From contig JAFREQ010000076.1 of NCBI GenBank assembly GCA_025331565.1, forward strand, positions 868,001 through 932,000: a stretch of DNA of 64,000 bases, given 5' to 3'. Each line of letters begins with the position of its first letter. Position 1 is the first letter of the stretch. Position numbers and translations under genes: made by a program. Positions 8,537-22,235 of the stretch are shown one piece after another. Under the pieces are notes generated by a model that saw only the letters and a list, made by a program, of their open reading frames with translations, did not search any database and was not told where the DNA came from. This DNA is from Holacanthus passer. Its lineage: Eukaryota > Chordata > Actinopteri > Pomacanthidae.

Positions 8537-11500
8537 GTATGCTAACTCTTATCTACTCTGTCCTGTTTGCTTATGAACCACAGATTATGTATTGTGTCTG
8601 AAAACGTTCACTGCTAGGTTTTAATACTTACTTTACTTATAGTGTGTAAACATATGGTTCTGTTGCCTACAAGTGCTTTTTTGAACGCTAGCGATTGTGG
8701 TAGATATTAAATTAGCTTAATCAGCATTGATGTTAAACTATGCTATGTGGACTTGTCACTGTTTCAGAGTCTGAGGTGGTGATATTCTTGGCTGACTCGA
8801 AAACACCTTACTTCAAGCCCAAGGTTCATATCACTAAGGACATTTTTCCAAGGTATGTGTGATTTTCAGTGCCATTCACACATTATATCTAACATGGCAT
8901 GTTAGGTCAGTGCAGAGGAGGTGACTCAGGTTTCTGGGTGGTTGTGTTTACCCTCTGGGAGGGAGTAGCTACACATTAAACAGCAGGAGCACCATGTCAT
9001 TGGATGTCATTTTAATGGGCAATCTTCCTGTTCAGGGGCACCATCATCACCAGTGTGGTTCCTGGAGACTATGATCGAGACTCTCAGATGGATGTCCTCC
9101 TTACAGCCCAGCTTGTCAACTCTAAGGGGACAACTGTTTTCGTCTTTTGGGGGCACAACCAGACATTAGGTACAGTTCCAACAGTGAATGTGTGCTGATG
9201 GTGGATGGAGAGTTAGAGAGAATGCTGATGAAGTATTTAGCTCATTCTTTACGGCACATACAATATGATCATACTGTATGATAGGCCCCAGCATCATACC
9301 ATTTTTCTGTCTGTTGTTGATTTTAAATTTTTTTTGTTTTGTGTGATGCATATTTTTGACTGGTTTACAAACTTGGGCTTGTCTCCCCTGATGGGTGCAA
9401 ATGATCAGAGTGGAGCCATTGTTAATGTTATTTGTTTCACCTATGGTTTTCTTGCAATGACAAGAGAGAAAGTCTGTTTTTTTAAGGTGTATGACTGATT
9501 GATTTGGGAAGGGTAAAGACCGAACCACATGTAAAGTGCAATATACACAGACCTTTTTACAGTGAAGAAAATATAATATGGTGATGCTCATAAAGATGAT
9601 GTCAATCAAAATCAAGAAGCCAATCTTGCTGTCAAGGGCACTGTCACTGTCAGTACAGCAAGAGCGCCTTGTGCCATTTGTTTGTAAAACTCTAGTAGAT
9701 TGGGCAAAGTTTAACCTCTTTGTTTACCACTGGTCTAAATTGACACTATAAAGCAGTTAGTTAAAGCATGAAACTTTCTCAAAATCTGTACAATTCCAAA
9801 GGTTTGAATAGAAAGCATGTGTTGTAAATTTACATTAAATCCTGAAAGGAAATAATAAATTATTTTATTTATTTCATTAACAAGCAGATTGCTATTAAAA
9901 CTTACAGTATGACAAGACAGAAATGGGAATCTTAAGTACCTGAGTAGAAACTTATCAGCCATTGTTTTATGTGAAATTTGTTATGAAATTTGTACATTTT
10001 CAATTTAACAGGCGACAAGGAAAGACCGCCTTTATTAGGCATTTTTTTTTGTGGCCAACTGATTGTTTAATTGAACCTTGTTCATGGTTGTTGACACTAA
10101 AACCAAGTAAAATTGTGTTGCCTGATTTGACCAGCCCAATGATTTTCTATGCTTTGTTTTTGTGAGATAGTATTACTCAATGCTGTTGCAACTCTTAATT
10201 TTCTGCAGATATGAGTGGGTGGCTCACACTGAACAAGACCTTTGCAGATCAGCCTCTTGTTATGGAGTAAGTATCAAACTGAATGGTGTTAACATAAACT
10301 CTACTTTGGATATTATGCTTAAAGTGCTGGTCAAGTAATGTACCTTATGTTTGGTTTTGCTAGATTTGCATTTTGTGTTATTATATATCCTGTCTTAGAT
10401 GGGATTCAAGATGCCAGCACAATGTACTGTACTGTATGCGGATTTACCAGTTATATAAGATACATCTGTGCAGTCAAATGAAAACCAGTACCATATCCTA
10501 AACTCCTCCCCTGGCCTCAAAAGTGACCCACACCACTCTGACAGTGTCAACAATGACTGAACATGATCAGAAAGTATTTATGGCGGGGCTGAAGCATTAG
10601 TTTATATGTCTATGTGTTAGTATGTATCTAATCAACTGTTACCTCAGTGTAAATTTTAATGAAGTGATTTCATTTCAAAAAAACTTCCTACAGTTTCAAT
10701 GGAGACATGATCCCAGATATTTTTGGAGTCACCAATTCCCCATCCACCGAAGTGTGCTATCTCACAAACAGGTAATGTGATCATTCTCAAACTGGCTTAG
10801 AGTTTCCCATGTTTATTTTTCATGCTCTCATACCTTGAATTACTTTCTAAAATGCAGAGTTTTAACTCTTACTGTTCTCCCCTTTAGGAGTCCCATGTGT
10901 CAGAATGCACTGACTTCACCTGTCAAGATGCGCATCCCTCACTCCAACGCTTTCATTGACCTCAACAAGGACTTTACCGCTGGTGAGTCAGAAATGTTGC
11001 AGCAATGTCTAACCATGAGAAACAAATGTAAAATGCTTGAGGGTTTTTTGAGCAGACAGCATACTCTTCAGGGAAACTGTGCTCAACCCCCATCATACAT
11101 CAGTCTTATCAAATCTTTTACATTTTGAAAGCTGTCACAAAGCCTCATATTACAATTGGCAAAACATCTTACTTTTTTCAACAGCTGATTTCATAGGCTA
11201 AATGTTCACATAACCTGCTAAGCCTGTGGATTTGTGTGTAAAGACAATTAGTTAATTGGAGGCAGGTATTTTGGAGTTTTAACCTGAAGGTCATGTGACA
11301 CCACGAAATCAAGGCTTAATTAAAGACCAAAGTAGTTTTTTCTATTCTGTTCTTCTGATTCTCACTATTGGACTAAAATGGCATTTCTGCACCAGGATGT
11401 ATAACAAACAACCCCTCAAAAACAAACCGGAATTCCTGCTTATTTCCTATCTAAGTATAGGGAAGTGTTTCTTTTCATTTCCTCAGACTGACCAGTCTCT

Positions 11501-14500
11501 TAACTGTGTACACGATTCATAAATTAATCAATGCAAGTTGCAATTTTTTGTTTAGCTGCACAAATTTGTCACATCACTGATGGGCCAAAACTATTAGTAG
11601 TATAAAGAGTTTTCTGTATTAGGGCAGCAGGATGATGAAGTGACTGTCAAGGGCTGTTCTGCAGGATAATGGAAGGACATAGTTTAAGACACTGTGATAG
11701 CAAACATCTTCTCTACTGACATGTCTTTAATCAAGACACTAAGCCTTTTAAAATTATAGTCAGGCCTAACGCATTGTGCTTCTGTTTCAATATACTGTAG
11801 ATATTTATGACCACTGAAGGTTTAAGGCTACATCCACACTAATACATTTTCATTTTAAAACAGTATTCTAATTCAGATATAATTTTTGTCCAGACGAATA
11901 TTTTAACACTGTTTCAGAATTAGTCTCTGTCAGTACTAACATGGTTGAAAACATATTACATGATCATTCACAGGAAGCAGATTGTCTACTCTGTGGTTGG
12001 TTGCTTAGTTTCAGGAAATACCACGAGTGAAGAACAGCAATGGCAAAAAGTAAGAAAATGAAATGCAGAATTTACTTGCACAACAGCTGCTAGCATAGAC
12101 AACAAGGTCAGCAACACCTGTCATTCATTGTCCATGTTGAATTAACTGATGGTAGTCAATGCTGTCATTTGTTTTCTTCCAGAAAAGGGTCACATCATAG
12201 TGGCATGAGGAATTAGGGAAAGTCATGTGACTGATAAGAACCAATCAGAAAGCAAACGTGGTTATCTGTGTCATTGTTTTCAGAAGTCTCTGTTTCTACC
12301 TGTCTACACTACAAAGTAGTCCTGGATTTTTCAAACTAAAATGGAGTCAGCAGCATTTTCAAAAGTCTTTGTTTTAGGAGTTTGAAAACAGCGGAGTAAC
12401 ATGGATACTATGTAAACACAGCAAAAGTTATGCATTTTAAAACGCATTAGTGTGGATGTAGCCTAAGTGAACACAGCTATGAAACTCCTCGCAGACCCAC
12501 ACTGTTTGCCTCGCATGTCACATTCTTCACTGCACATTGTACCATGTGCCATTGATTCATTACAGTTGAGACCACCTAACCACCGTCTTTTATTTTATAG
12601 CTTACTTCTCTACTGTGAGCTTTCAGTGTTTCCTTACATGGATCAATATGTGTTATTAATGTGTAGGAGAGTGCTGGTTATAAAACAAGACACAATTGAG
12701 TTCTGGAGTGAGATACAAGAAACTGAAATGGAACAAAGGACCACCAGTGCCGAAATGACAAATCCTTTGGAGTATCAGCACCGTGGGAGGCTGAAAAGGG
12801 CTGTAATTCTGCACATTTAATTACATCAAGCCCTCTAAGGACCGACATGCCTTTGGCACAATTGGTATTTTTGATTTTACATGACTCCTCTCAAAAGCTA
12901 TACACCATTACAGTAAGTCTCAACTGTAATCTGCAATCTAATATCATCATACAAGCTGAAGCTACAACACTACAACACCAGTTTTATGGTAGTAGCCTTA
13001 TTTCTGAAATTGAAATATGGCCCTATGCAGACTAAGAGGTGCAGTCACAGCCTCAGTGTTTGGAGCAGGTTGGGGAAAAGTGGGTCCACCAAACATCAAA
13101 GTAAGAGGACCCTATGGTTGAACCTAAACCAGAACAGTTGCACAGCTCTTCAGCCCTTTGGGAACTTTATGACCCTCAACCTGAAGCTTCCCATTACCTG
13201 AACTTTTAAGAACCAGTAAGGCTTTGGTTCTAGTTTCCACGTTGTGTTTTTTCTTTGTTTTACAAACCAGAATATTTTTGATATACATGATTGACAAGGT
13301 GACATTGCTTTGGACACCAGGATAAACTCAGTCATTTTTATGTGCTTGTTTTTGGTAGGCAAGTGCAGTTCAGTTGTGGGATGGACAATAATGGAAAAAG
13401 TCACACTAATAATGATTTTCTTTCACATTTACATGTAGTGGCTTTTCAACAGCATTAGCATTAATTAATAGAAGGGAGTAGGAGCAGGAGGACCTGCAGT
13501 AGGAAGTGGAGAGAATAGTGTAGAGAGTGAATGAGACCAGTCCAGCTCCCACCCCATTGACCAGCTCTCCAGAGTCAGCCAGCTTTTTTTCCGCCCCCCC
13601 ACTTTCTCTCGCTGTCTCTCACTCTGTGAAAACTGGCCCGCTGCTCCATCCTCTCCTGAATCAGAAGATGGGAGGGTTCAGCTGATGAGGAGGAGGACAG
13701 GCTGTGGGACACAGGGAAATCATTTCTTTGCTCTTTTTTTCTTAGAGAAAATAAAATATAGCGGGACAGTGGTTGGTTGCTCTGCCCCACTACTTTAGAG
13801 GAAAAAATCAAAGCGGAGTGCAGTTATAGTGGAAACAAATGCACAACCTGTGACAATGGCTACACGTTAAGGCCTAATGATCTGTGTCCTGTGTGGTTTA
13901 TAATGCATGTCACTGAGTCATGACTTCATACTCCCTGCTTCTCCATCCTGATGCATATATCTATCAGCATATACTTAGGGCTCAGGATTTATTTTTTGTT
14001 TATATCAATTTGTGTTTTGATTGTTTATTTAGACGATTAAGAGTTAACATAACTTGAAACTGACGTAAAAATCCTTGCGATCTGTTCTTTAAAAATATGA
14101 TGGTATTTTAATCTGCTCACTGGTTTATAAATTCTCTCCAAACCAATGCTGACAAAAATACTGAAAAATCTCACAAACAGAGTGAGTAGTTGTAAACTTG
14201 AAATTTCCTGGCATCGCTTCCTGAAGTGTGTTCCACAAAGTTTCTCTAGAGGAAACCCTGGGAATCAGACAAGAGGCTACCAATTTTCAAGTTGGCTAAG
14301 AGAGAGCGGAATAGCCATTTTCTTCCCCAGTGAATGGAGAAATCACCTCGTTCTTGTTTTACAGCATCTCACTCCTGTCCTTCTGCCCACTAAGTGTAGC
14401 GCTGTCACTTAGACTTATGGGGGGATTTTTTTTCCTCTGGAAACTAATCCTCGTGTTTAAGGTAATCACAGAGGATTTAGTCATGTCATACTCACTGCAG

Positions 14501-17500
14501 GTATCTTTTGTGTTGTGTGGTTTTATTCCCAGGGCTGTCACAGTTCAACCAGAGCAGATGTTATTTCATATTTAATCTGTTTAGGGATTAAGAGAAACTC
14601 AATAAACTTAATGAAATCCTGGTGGCAATATTTGGTGTTTTGGTTTTAATACAGATTGGATTGTGTTGGGACATCATTGGTTTTTTTTCTGCTTTATCAA
14701 GTACAATGAAACTCATCAGTCAGTCAGAGTGATGGCCTGCCTGTCATTCTCTGCTGTAGGAAATCACTTCTTTCCCTTAGGCACACACACTCACACAACT
14801 GCACATGGACAGTGATCATTAAATCCTTGTGACTTCTTAAGCGCCTTCTGTTTTCTGCGAGTGAATGTGCCACAGGAACAATGGAGTGTGGGGAGGAGAA
14901 CCAGTGTTGTAATGTACATCTGGTGGGTGTCAGACTCTTTGGCTGCCGCTGTCTGTGGGGTCATGCAGATGGAAGGGGAGAGAGGGAGAGAGGACGAAAG
15001 TAGGCAGGACGTGATGGAGAAATAAAGCTGAGCCGGAGAGGATGAGTGCTTGGCTGAATGCTTTGAAAGAACAGGACGGCAGAAAAGATAAAGGGCAGAG
15101 GAAGGGTGGGAGGCGGATGAGCAAGGCGGTGGGTGAGTCTTCAGCATGGCTCAGCTCACTGTCTGCTGTGACCACCTGCTCCTCTAAGCGTTACCGGCTG
15201 GAGCATCACAGTGTGGCTTAAGCAGGGAGAGAGTGAGTTTTACAGACAATCTGGGTTCTGCTAGTTAGCCCGTTTAAGATCATTTACGGTTGGAGGTTCT
15301 TCAACTGCCATTCGTGTTCATATTGTCTTCATGATATTAAGAACATAATCGGGTTTTGACGACAGCTCAAATACATGTTGGTGCAATAATTATGGAAATG
15401 CCCCTCAATATCATACTAAACAACTCAAACTTGGCACAAACTAAAACTTTCAAATGTCCATATAGTCTTAAGTCAATGTGTCAGTCTTGACTAAAGCCAA
15501 ACAGGATAAGTTTCCTAAAGGTTACATTCATTGCATGGCTGTTGTATTATATTGCATTGAATGTAGCTGTAAGGGCCACCTAGTATATTTTGCTTAGAAA
15601 GAAAGCCCTCTATATCACTTTCCAACTGTTCACAACCATCCGCAATGCTGTTTCGAGCATGCTTTTTTCATCATGTGTATTTGCCTCTATCTTTTACCCT
15701 CTGAGTATTTAGTCTTTCCATGTTTGTTAATGTTTTGACCAAAAGTAAGACACCTCTATCCACATAATTCTTACAGGCATTCGTGCCTTAAAATTGTGTC
15801 ATTTTAATGAGTGTAAAATGAGGGTATGAATGCACATTAATCTTGATTCATCTTAATTAAGACCCACAGAGTTGGGTAACTGTGGGGAATAAGTGTGAAA
15901 CACTTGAAAATGCAAATTGGGTAAACGGGGAAATGAGAAAGTTTAAAAAAACTTATTTGAATTGCACACAGGCCTCATAAAGGATCCGGCAGATACTGGT
16001 AGAGTAGAGTAGAGAAACTTCATCGTCCCTGAGGGGAAATTTGTCTTGGGCACAGTGCTGCAGTCCGTTGCTTCACATAAAAAACTGCTGGGGCACAAAG
16101 TTTCTGTGTAATGATAAAATGCAGGCTAATCTCTTTTTTTTTAGTTAATGTGAAAGTCTAAATGTAGACCATCATAATGAGTATGTCTAAAATGGCTGTA
16201 CAGGAAAGAACCGTAACTGGATCTACTAATCAACAGTCAATAACAGGGAAAAGTGAAGTAACACATGAAAACACATGATAGCAAAACAAAAGCGTAAGAA
16301 ATCTTTATAATTGAAATACCATTAAATGTAGATTGGCTCTCATCATGTTGAACAAGGTTTTCTCATTGGAAAGCCCTAAGTGTCCCCCCTCTCAGCTACC
16401 AGTACAGTAATGCAGTGAGGTATTTTGTTAGCGCGGCACAAAGAGGACGAGGGCTGTTTCAGGACCGTGTCACGACTCCAATCTCAGTCCAGTGTCATAG
16501 CTGTAAACAGTCCCACGGTAGTGTATTGGCTGACCTCGCTACATCAGCACTGCCAGCGAAAAAAAAGTCTGGAATTGTTTCCTGGCCGGTGTCAAGGCCT
16601 CATTTAGGCCGCTTATTGGTCTCTCCAGCCAACCAACCTGGCGCCGACATGCTGCATATGGCTCGTAATCTCTTTTGTTACTATCATCCTCCTCCAGCTA
16701 GTGTCTCTAACAGCAACGCATTCATAACAGCTTTGTGTTCATGCTCTTTTGTTTCACGCTTATTTTGTCTCCGTCCTCACACACTGAGGGATTTCAGGTC
16801 TTTTTAAGGAAGTAGTTTGTTTTCCAGCTCACTGTATGACTTTTGTACTTCAGTCAATAATAATATACGCGGTGTCAGGAGTCAAGAGTGGAAGGAAAGA
16901 TAGGACAAAGGAGTGGATAAAACATCTCATAAGAGATGTTTAGGAGGACATAGCTTGCAGCTCTTTGCACAGATCCACTGGGATTTTCCTCTGTAAGAGT
17001 AAACCATGTCTTCAACATTTTGGCCCAGTTACCTCAAACTGCTCTAATAGTTTTCACCTAGAAATAGTATTGCCAAGAAAAAAAGTTGTACGTGCAGTAT
17101 ATTGCTGTCTTTGCCACATGAAAGCAAAGATGTCAGTCAGCATTGAGCTGGCTTCACAGATGTAGTTGTTCTGTTCTAGTTCACCACAGTGACAACTAAT
17201 TAGCAGAAAAACGACTTTAGCAGGACAGTCGAGAGGTTCAGATTTATACAAGAGACGGCTGATGTGAGCAGGCACTTAAATAGCCCTCAAAGCTTATGTA
17301 ATCATCAAAGCCAAATGACCACAGGAGATGTCCTTATTTGAATGGTTTACACTGAGAGTATGCACCCGTATTAGATCTGTCTCCAGCACAGGATCATAGT
17401 AACCTGCAGGGGCCATATCACATCATGTCAATTCAGAAAGAGCACCGGCAGGCAGGAAGCTATCAGGACCATGATAAGAACTTGTTTCAGGGAAAAGGTA

Positions 17501-20500
17501 GTAATTGCAAAGTAATTATAGATGCCATTTTGGGGGGGAAAAAAACACGCACAAAGACAGCAATACTGGCATAAGGATCCATTGCTAGGCAACGGGCATG
17601 GTAATGCTCTGTGCAGCATCCAATTAAACTAGCTCTGTGTCGGAGTGGCTTGCTGATTGTCTGACTAATAATGTGGCGGTGATGGGGGGAGAGAGAACAG
17701 ATTTGCCACCTAACAAGGATGCCCAAGAAGAAGAATTGATTATACAAGGATTAAGTTTACATTTGGATGGCAGAGTGAGACATTTTTAATAGTCATTTTG
17801 GTAATCGGGCCACTATCACAGAGAGAGACATTAGGCCAGTGAGGAAGGATGTTGCAGGATTTTAAATGATAGTTACGGCAATTCTTTTCTCTAATAATAT
17901 TAATAATAGTATTAATGTGGTGTTGCTTCCATACTCTTGTCTTTCTCACTAGGTAAACGGTGAGTTTGCACCATAATTGTCTGTCCCTTTTATCCAATAA
18001 TCCAAGGGCAGCTCTCGTATACAAGTCTAGTTCCAAGTTAAATTGAATAATATGCTACCATTAAAATGAGTATTGCAGCAAAAAGGCTCATAAAGGCTCA
18101 GACAGGCCTGATTCACTGCCTCGAAGCATTCATGGGCCGGTGCACTGAGACTCTTGATCAAATAACTTTATTACATACTTTATATTACACACAGCTGTCT
18201 TTAAAAAGAAGATGTGTAAAATGATAGTGTCTGTGAAAGGTCGCAGAGAGAATCTCAGGTGATTAAGTGTCTGCCTGTCTGATTTGTGGAAGTACTTTGG
18301 CCATGTTTATGACAGCCTGACAAGCTTCCCCGTGCACCCAAATTTAGCCACTTGGGCGAGCATTTGAAAATAATCAGAAAAGCTGGCATAGCATGGATTG
18401 AAGGCCAAAACAAAACAAATTTAATTTGGGCTTATTTTCAAGTATCTGTCGAACTCTCTATTTACACATTCCTTCTCTATGAAAAAGCAGAGAGGAACAT
18501 ATCCCAGTGCTAAACCGTCGTACCCATTGCCACGTGTAGCCTACATCTTCATTAACACATCAGTTGCATTTGCTGCTGTTCCTCACATTCTAATTTCCCC
18601 ATTTTATAGAGATTTGGAGTGAGCTCACAGGCATGTTAGGAGCGCCTGGTGCGATGCGCCAGCCCTTTGAGGTGTGTCGTTTGTAGCATCTCCGCCTCCA
18701 GGAAAGCTGGCGCAGCGTCAAACAGGCAAAAGAGACGCTGTGTTTATTTTGGTAAGCACAGGTGTTTTTGCAGATAAATGAATAATAGGAATAAATGAGG
18801 CAGAGCATCTCCTCTTTGATACGCACAGCACTGTGACCGTAGCCTGAGGTTATACTGTCCCCCCACGTTCTGTCCCAAAATACGCTCCCTTGTCTAGAAG
18901 AAAACTACGTGGACGTGTGCTAAGGGCAGCTCTAAATATTGATGTGAGTCACCTGCACTGAGGTTGTGAAAAGAAAATCTCTGGTTTTGTCAGTGTCAAC
19001 GTGTCCCACAATCACATACTGTACATGTTCATACATAAAACAAACAAAAGACATGTTTTATCCATGCTCGTGGAGTGACTGCATGGACTGCAATGCTAGT
19101 CTGTCTGTTCATCAGTTCAGGCTATTGGATGGATTGCCATGCCATTTTGTACAGACGTTCATGGTCTCTAGAGGATGGATCCTACTGACTTTGGAGATCC
19201 TTTGACATTTCCTCTGGCACCAATAGCAGGTTAAAATGTTTATCAAGTAAAATATCTCAACATCTACTTGATGGATTGACTGAAAACCTGATACAGACTT
19301 TCATGGTTCCCAGATGATATATGTTCGTTTTTTAACAAAATACCTGCAAAACTAATGCCATTCCCATCAGCCTCAGCTGCACTTTTCATTTAGTGCTATA
19401 TAGAAAATTCAAAAATTAAGATGGTGAACACGGTGGACATTATACCTGGCAAACATCAGCATGTTGCATTGTCATTGGGAGCATGTTAGCATGCTGATGT
19501 TATAATTTACCTCAGAGTACTGCTGTGCATAAGAACAGTCTTCCAGAACCTTAAGTGTGGCTGTAGACCCTTCGGGCTCTATTTTCGTATCAGCGCAGAG
19601 AGCAGAACGCACACTGAGGTTATTTCCTAGACTATTTTGGTATCTTGGTGACTCACTGTGCGCCCCCAGGGGGAAGGAGCTTGGTAGAGGGTGTGGTGAT
19701 GCCAATCCAGTGTGACACTGCAATCTCAGTGCCAAGAATAAGTGTGTGTCGCGTGATCTGCGACTCACCTGCTCAGAGCAGGTTGACCGCTCAGTGCACC
19801 TGTGTTACGTAATATTTTGGTCACTTTATTTGGTGAAAACACCCCCGTATATAACTTTTGTAGTCACAAAAACCATTTATGTTTTGCTTATTTTCCACAT
19901 TCACTGCACATTTTTCACTCGGCTGACGTGATCATGCAGAAAAAGAATTATTCCCGCTATGGCATCAATGCCAGCGAAGCAGATTAAAGAGTAATGAGTG
20001 ATTCTCACCAGCTCTGTAATCCACGACAGTTAGGAGCTTAAACCAAAGGTCTTCCTTTTACTCTGGTGACTCTCCTGACAGCCCTCTGAAAGCAGACGGC
20101 ATCTGTATCTGCTCTGTTGTCTCGAACTGGAGAATTTGTGTTTGTCAAGCCACAACGACACATGGCATCATCCACTGGTTAAATTTTTTGCCACAAGCAC
20201 CAGACTGTGGCAAGATAACCACAGTAAACTTTTATGTGTGCATCAAACGTCTTGCTATATTTAATTATTCTACAGTTTGGTTCTATGGCAAATCTACAAG
20301 CGTGTGGGAGACGGTTGCTTTGAAAACGGCTCACACAGTCTCATGAAAAAATGTACATCAGTTAAAACATCTCTCTCTGCTGATAACTCCCTCAGGACCG
20401 TCCGTTCCTGCCAGTCCTCGCCCAGCATCTCCATCCAAAACACAGGGGTATTGGCTGCGTGTGTCATCTACTTTTTAACGAGTCTGCCCAAAGTATCCAT

Positions 20501-22171
20501 TGCATTTTTACAATATAGAGAGATGTTGCTGTTATGAGCAGCATGATGTGATAGAGACTGTGTGTGTTCCCAGAAAGAAAACAGTTATATTAAAGTTATA
20601 TTAAATGTCACAATATGAAGATTTAAGAGACAACTATCTCTTTACCTGATTAAGTAAATTGAACTTAAAGCTAATTTCAAAAATATTAGAAAATGTGAAA
20701 AATAATTATATAATAAATAATGATAAATTCTGCTTTCAACTTATTTATGGAACTATTTGGTATTTAACAGTGGATGGTTATTGTGTGGGTTGTTTTCATG
20801 ACAAATAAAATTGCGCGTATTTGCACATGGAAAACATGATGACCTTTGGCTCTTCAACATGTCCAACAACATTAAGTTTCCTCTGAGTAGAACTCTCCAC
20901 AGGATTCCCAAACTGTCAGGGCACTGTGATGGGGAAAGCCCTGCGTTCAAAGGCAATGAAAGTAGTGAATGTGGTTGGCCGTGTTTGTCGCAGCCTCTAA
21001 CACACCCACCTCTTATGTATGATAATGTATTCTTACATTTCAAGTGAGCTTGGCCATGAAAATACCAAATGTATGTTTGGCATGCCTACGCAGGGTGGAC
21101 ACACTTGACTGCAATCTGCATTGTGTTGCAGGGTTTTACGAAAATAGAGCCCTTAGTCCTGCTAATGGATTGTTTGCTTTTACTAGCTAATTAAGAGCAG
21201 CAGAATATATGATGTGTGAAACAGTGTGGGGAGATAGATAGGGAAGGTGCCTGGTTGGATTTGATCCTTGGATGTTGTGCTCACATGGTTTTCTGGTATG
21301 CACCTTAGACCTCCAGCACACCAGGATGTGCCACTTTTTATGTTTGCACAAACATGGTTGGCTTGATAAGCGCCCTCATCCCAATCTGCAGTATTTCAGG
21401 TTTTTATATCTATACATTCTGGTGCAAAGCCAAGTGTTTTTTATTACAGTCTTAATATGGAACATGCCCTGTGCAAATTCAATTACTTTGCACAAATATA
21501 CACACAAAGGACATATTAGTGTCTTCAGTGCTTATACAATGCATGTCAGTCTTGAGTTGTTGGCACTCTCCTCTGATGTCCTGCATATACATACACACTT
21601 TGTTCCAGTCCATGGAATGAGCTTTCCTATGCTTGTTACAGTAGTTCTGTGAGCGCTTTCTATTTACACACACGCACATGTGCAGCATAAAGAAAGTGAG
21701 CAGAACAGGATGGAAAGTGTGTGTGCATGAGAGGGTTTGGCCATAATCCTCCCTATAGCTACTGCACCTACGTTGTTCCCTGTAATGGTTTTAGGAGATT
21801 ATTTCTTCTGGGAATAGCATTGCTCCATTCTGAGCTGGTGTGTTTTGCCATGTTTGTGAATGAGCCGTTTTGATAGATCGGGGTGGAAGTCACACAGCGT
21901 GGAGTAGGACTACATATTGGCTTAGAGACGGATTTATTCTGCAGAGCTTTTCACTTTGTTCCTGGCCTGGATTCTGCATTTTCTCGGAGTCTGAGTATGT
22001 GTGTGTGTGTGATGGTTATGTGCAGGCGGGTGGTGGGTGTGTTAATGTGACTGTGTGCACATCAGAACTCACGTCATGGTGTGAGGTACAGTTTATTGAT
22101 GTTCCTGTAAGTATTAGCTGTGCACATGTGCATGTCTGAGCTAAAGTCAGTGTACAAGCAGCATACACCAG

Positions 22172-22235
<64 letters not shown>

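Noticed and set aside
9166..9615. 149-codon minus-strand open frame
   Set aside because: It lies in ITFG1 intron 3, is AT-rich, has no protein likeness, and its end overlaps the exon 3 donor region. Treated as chance.
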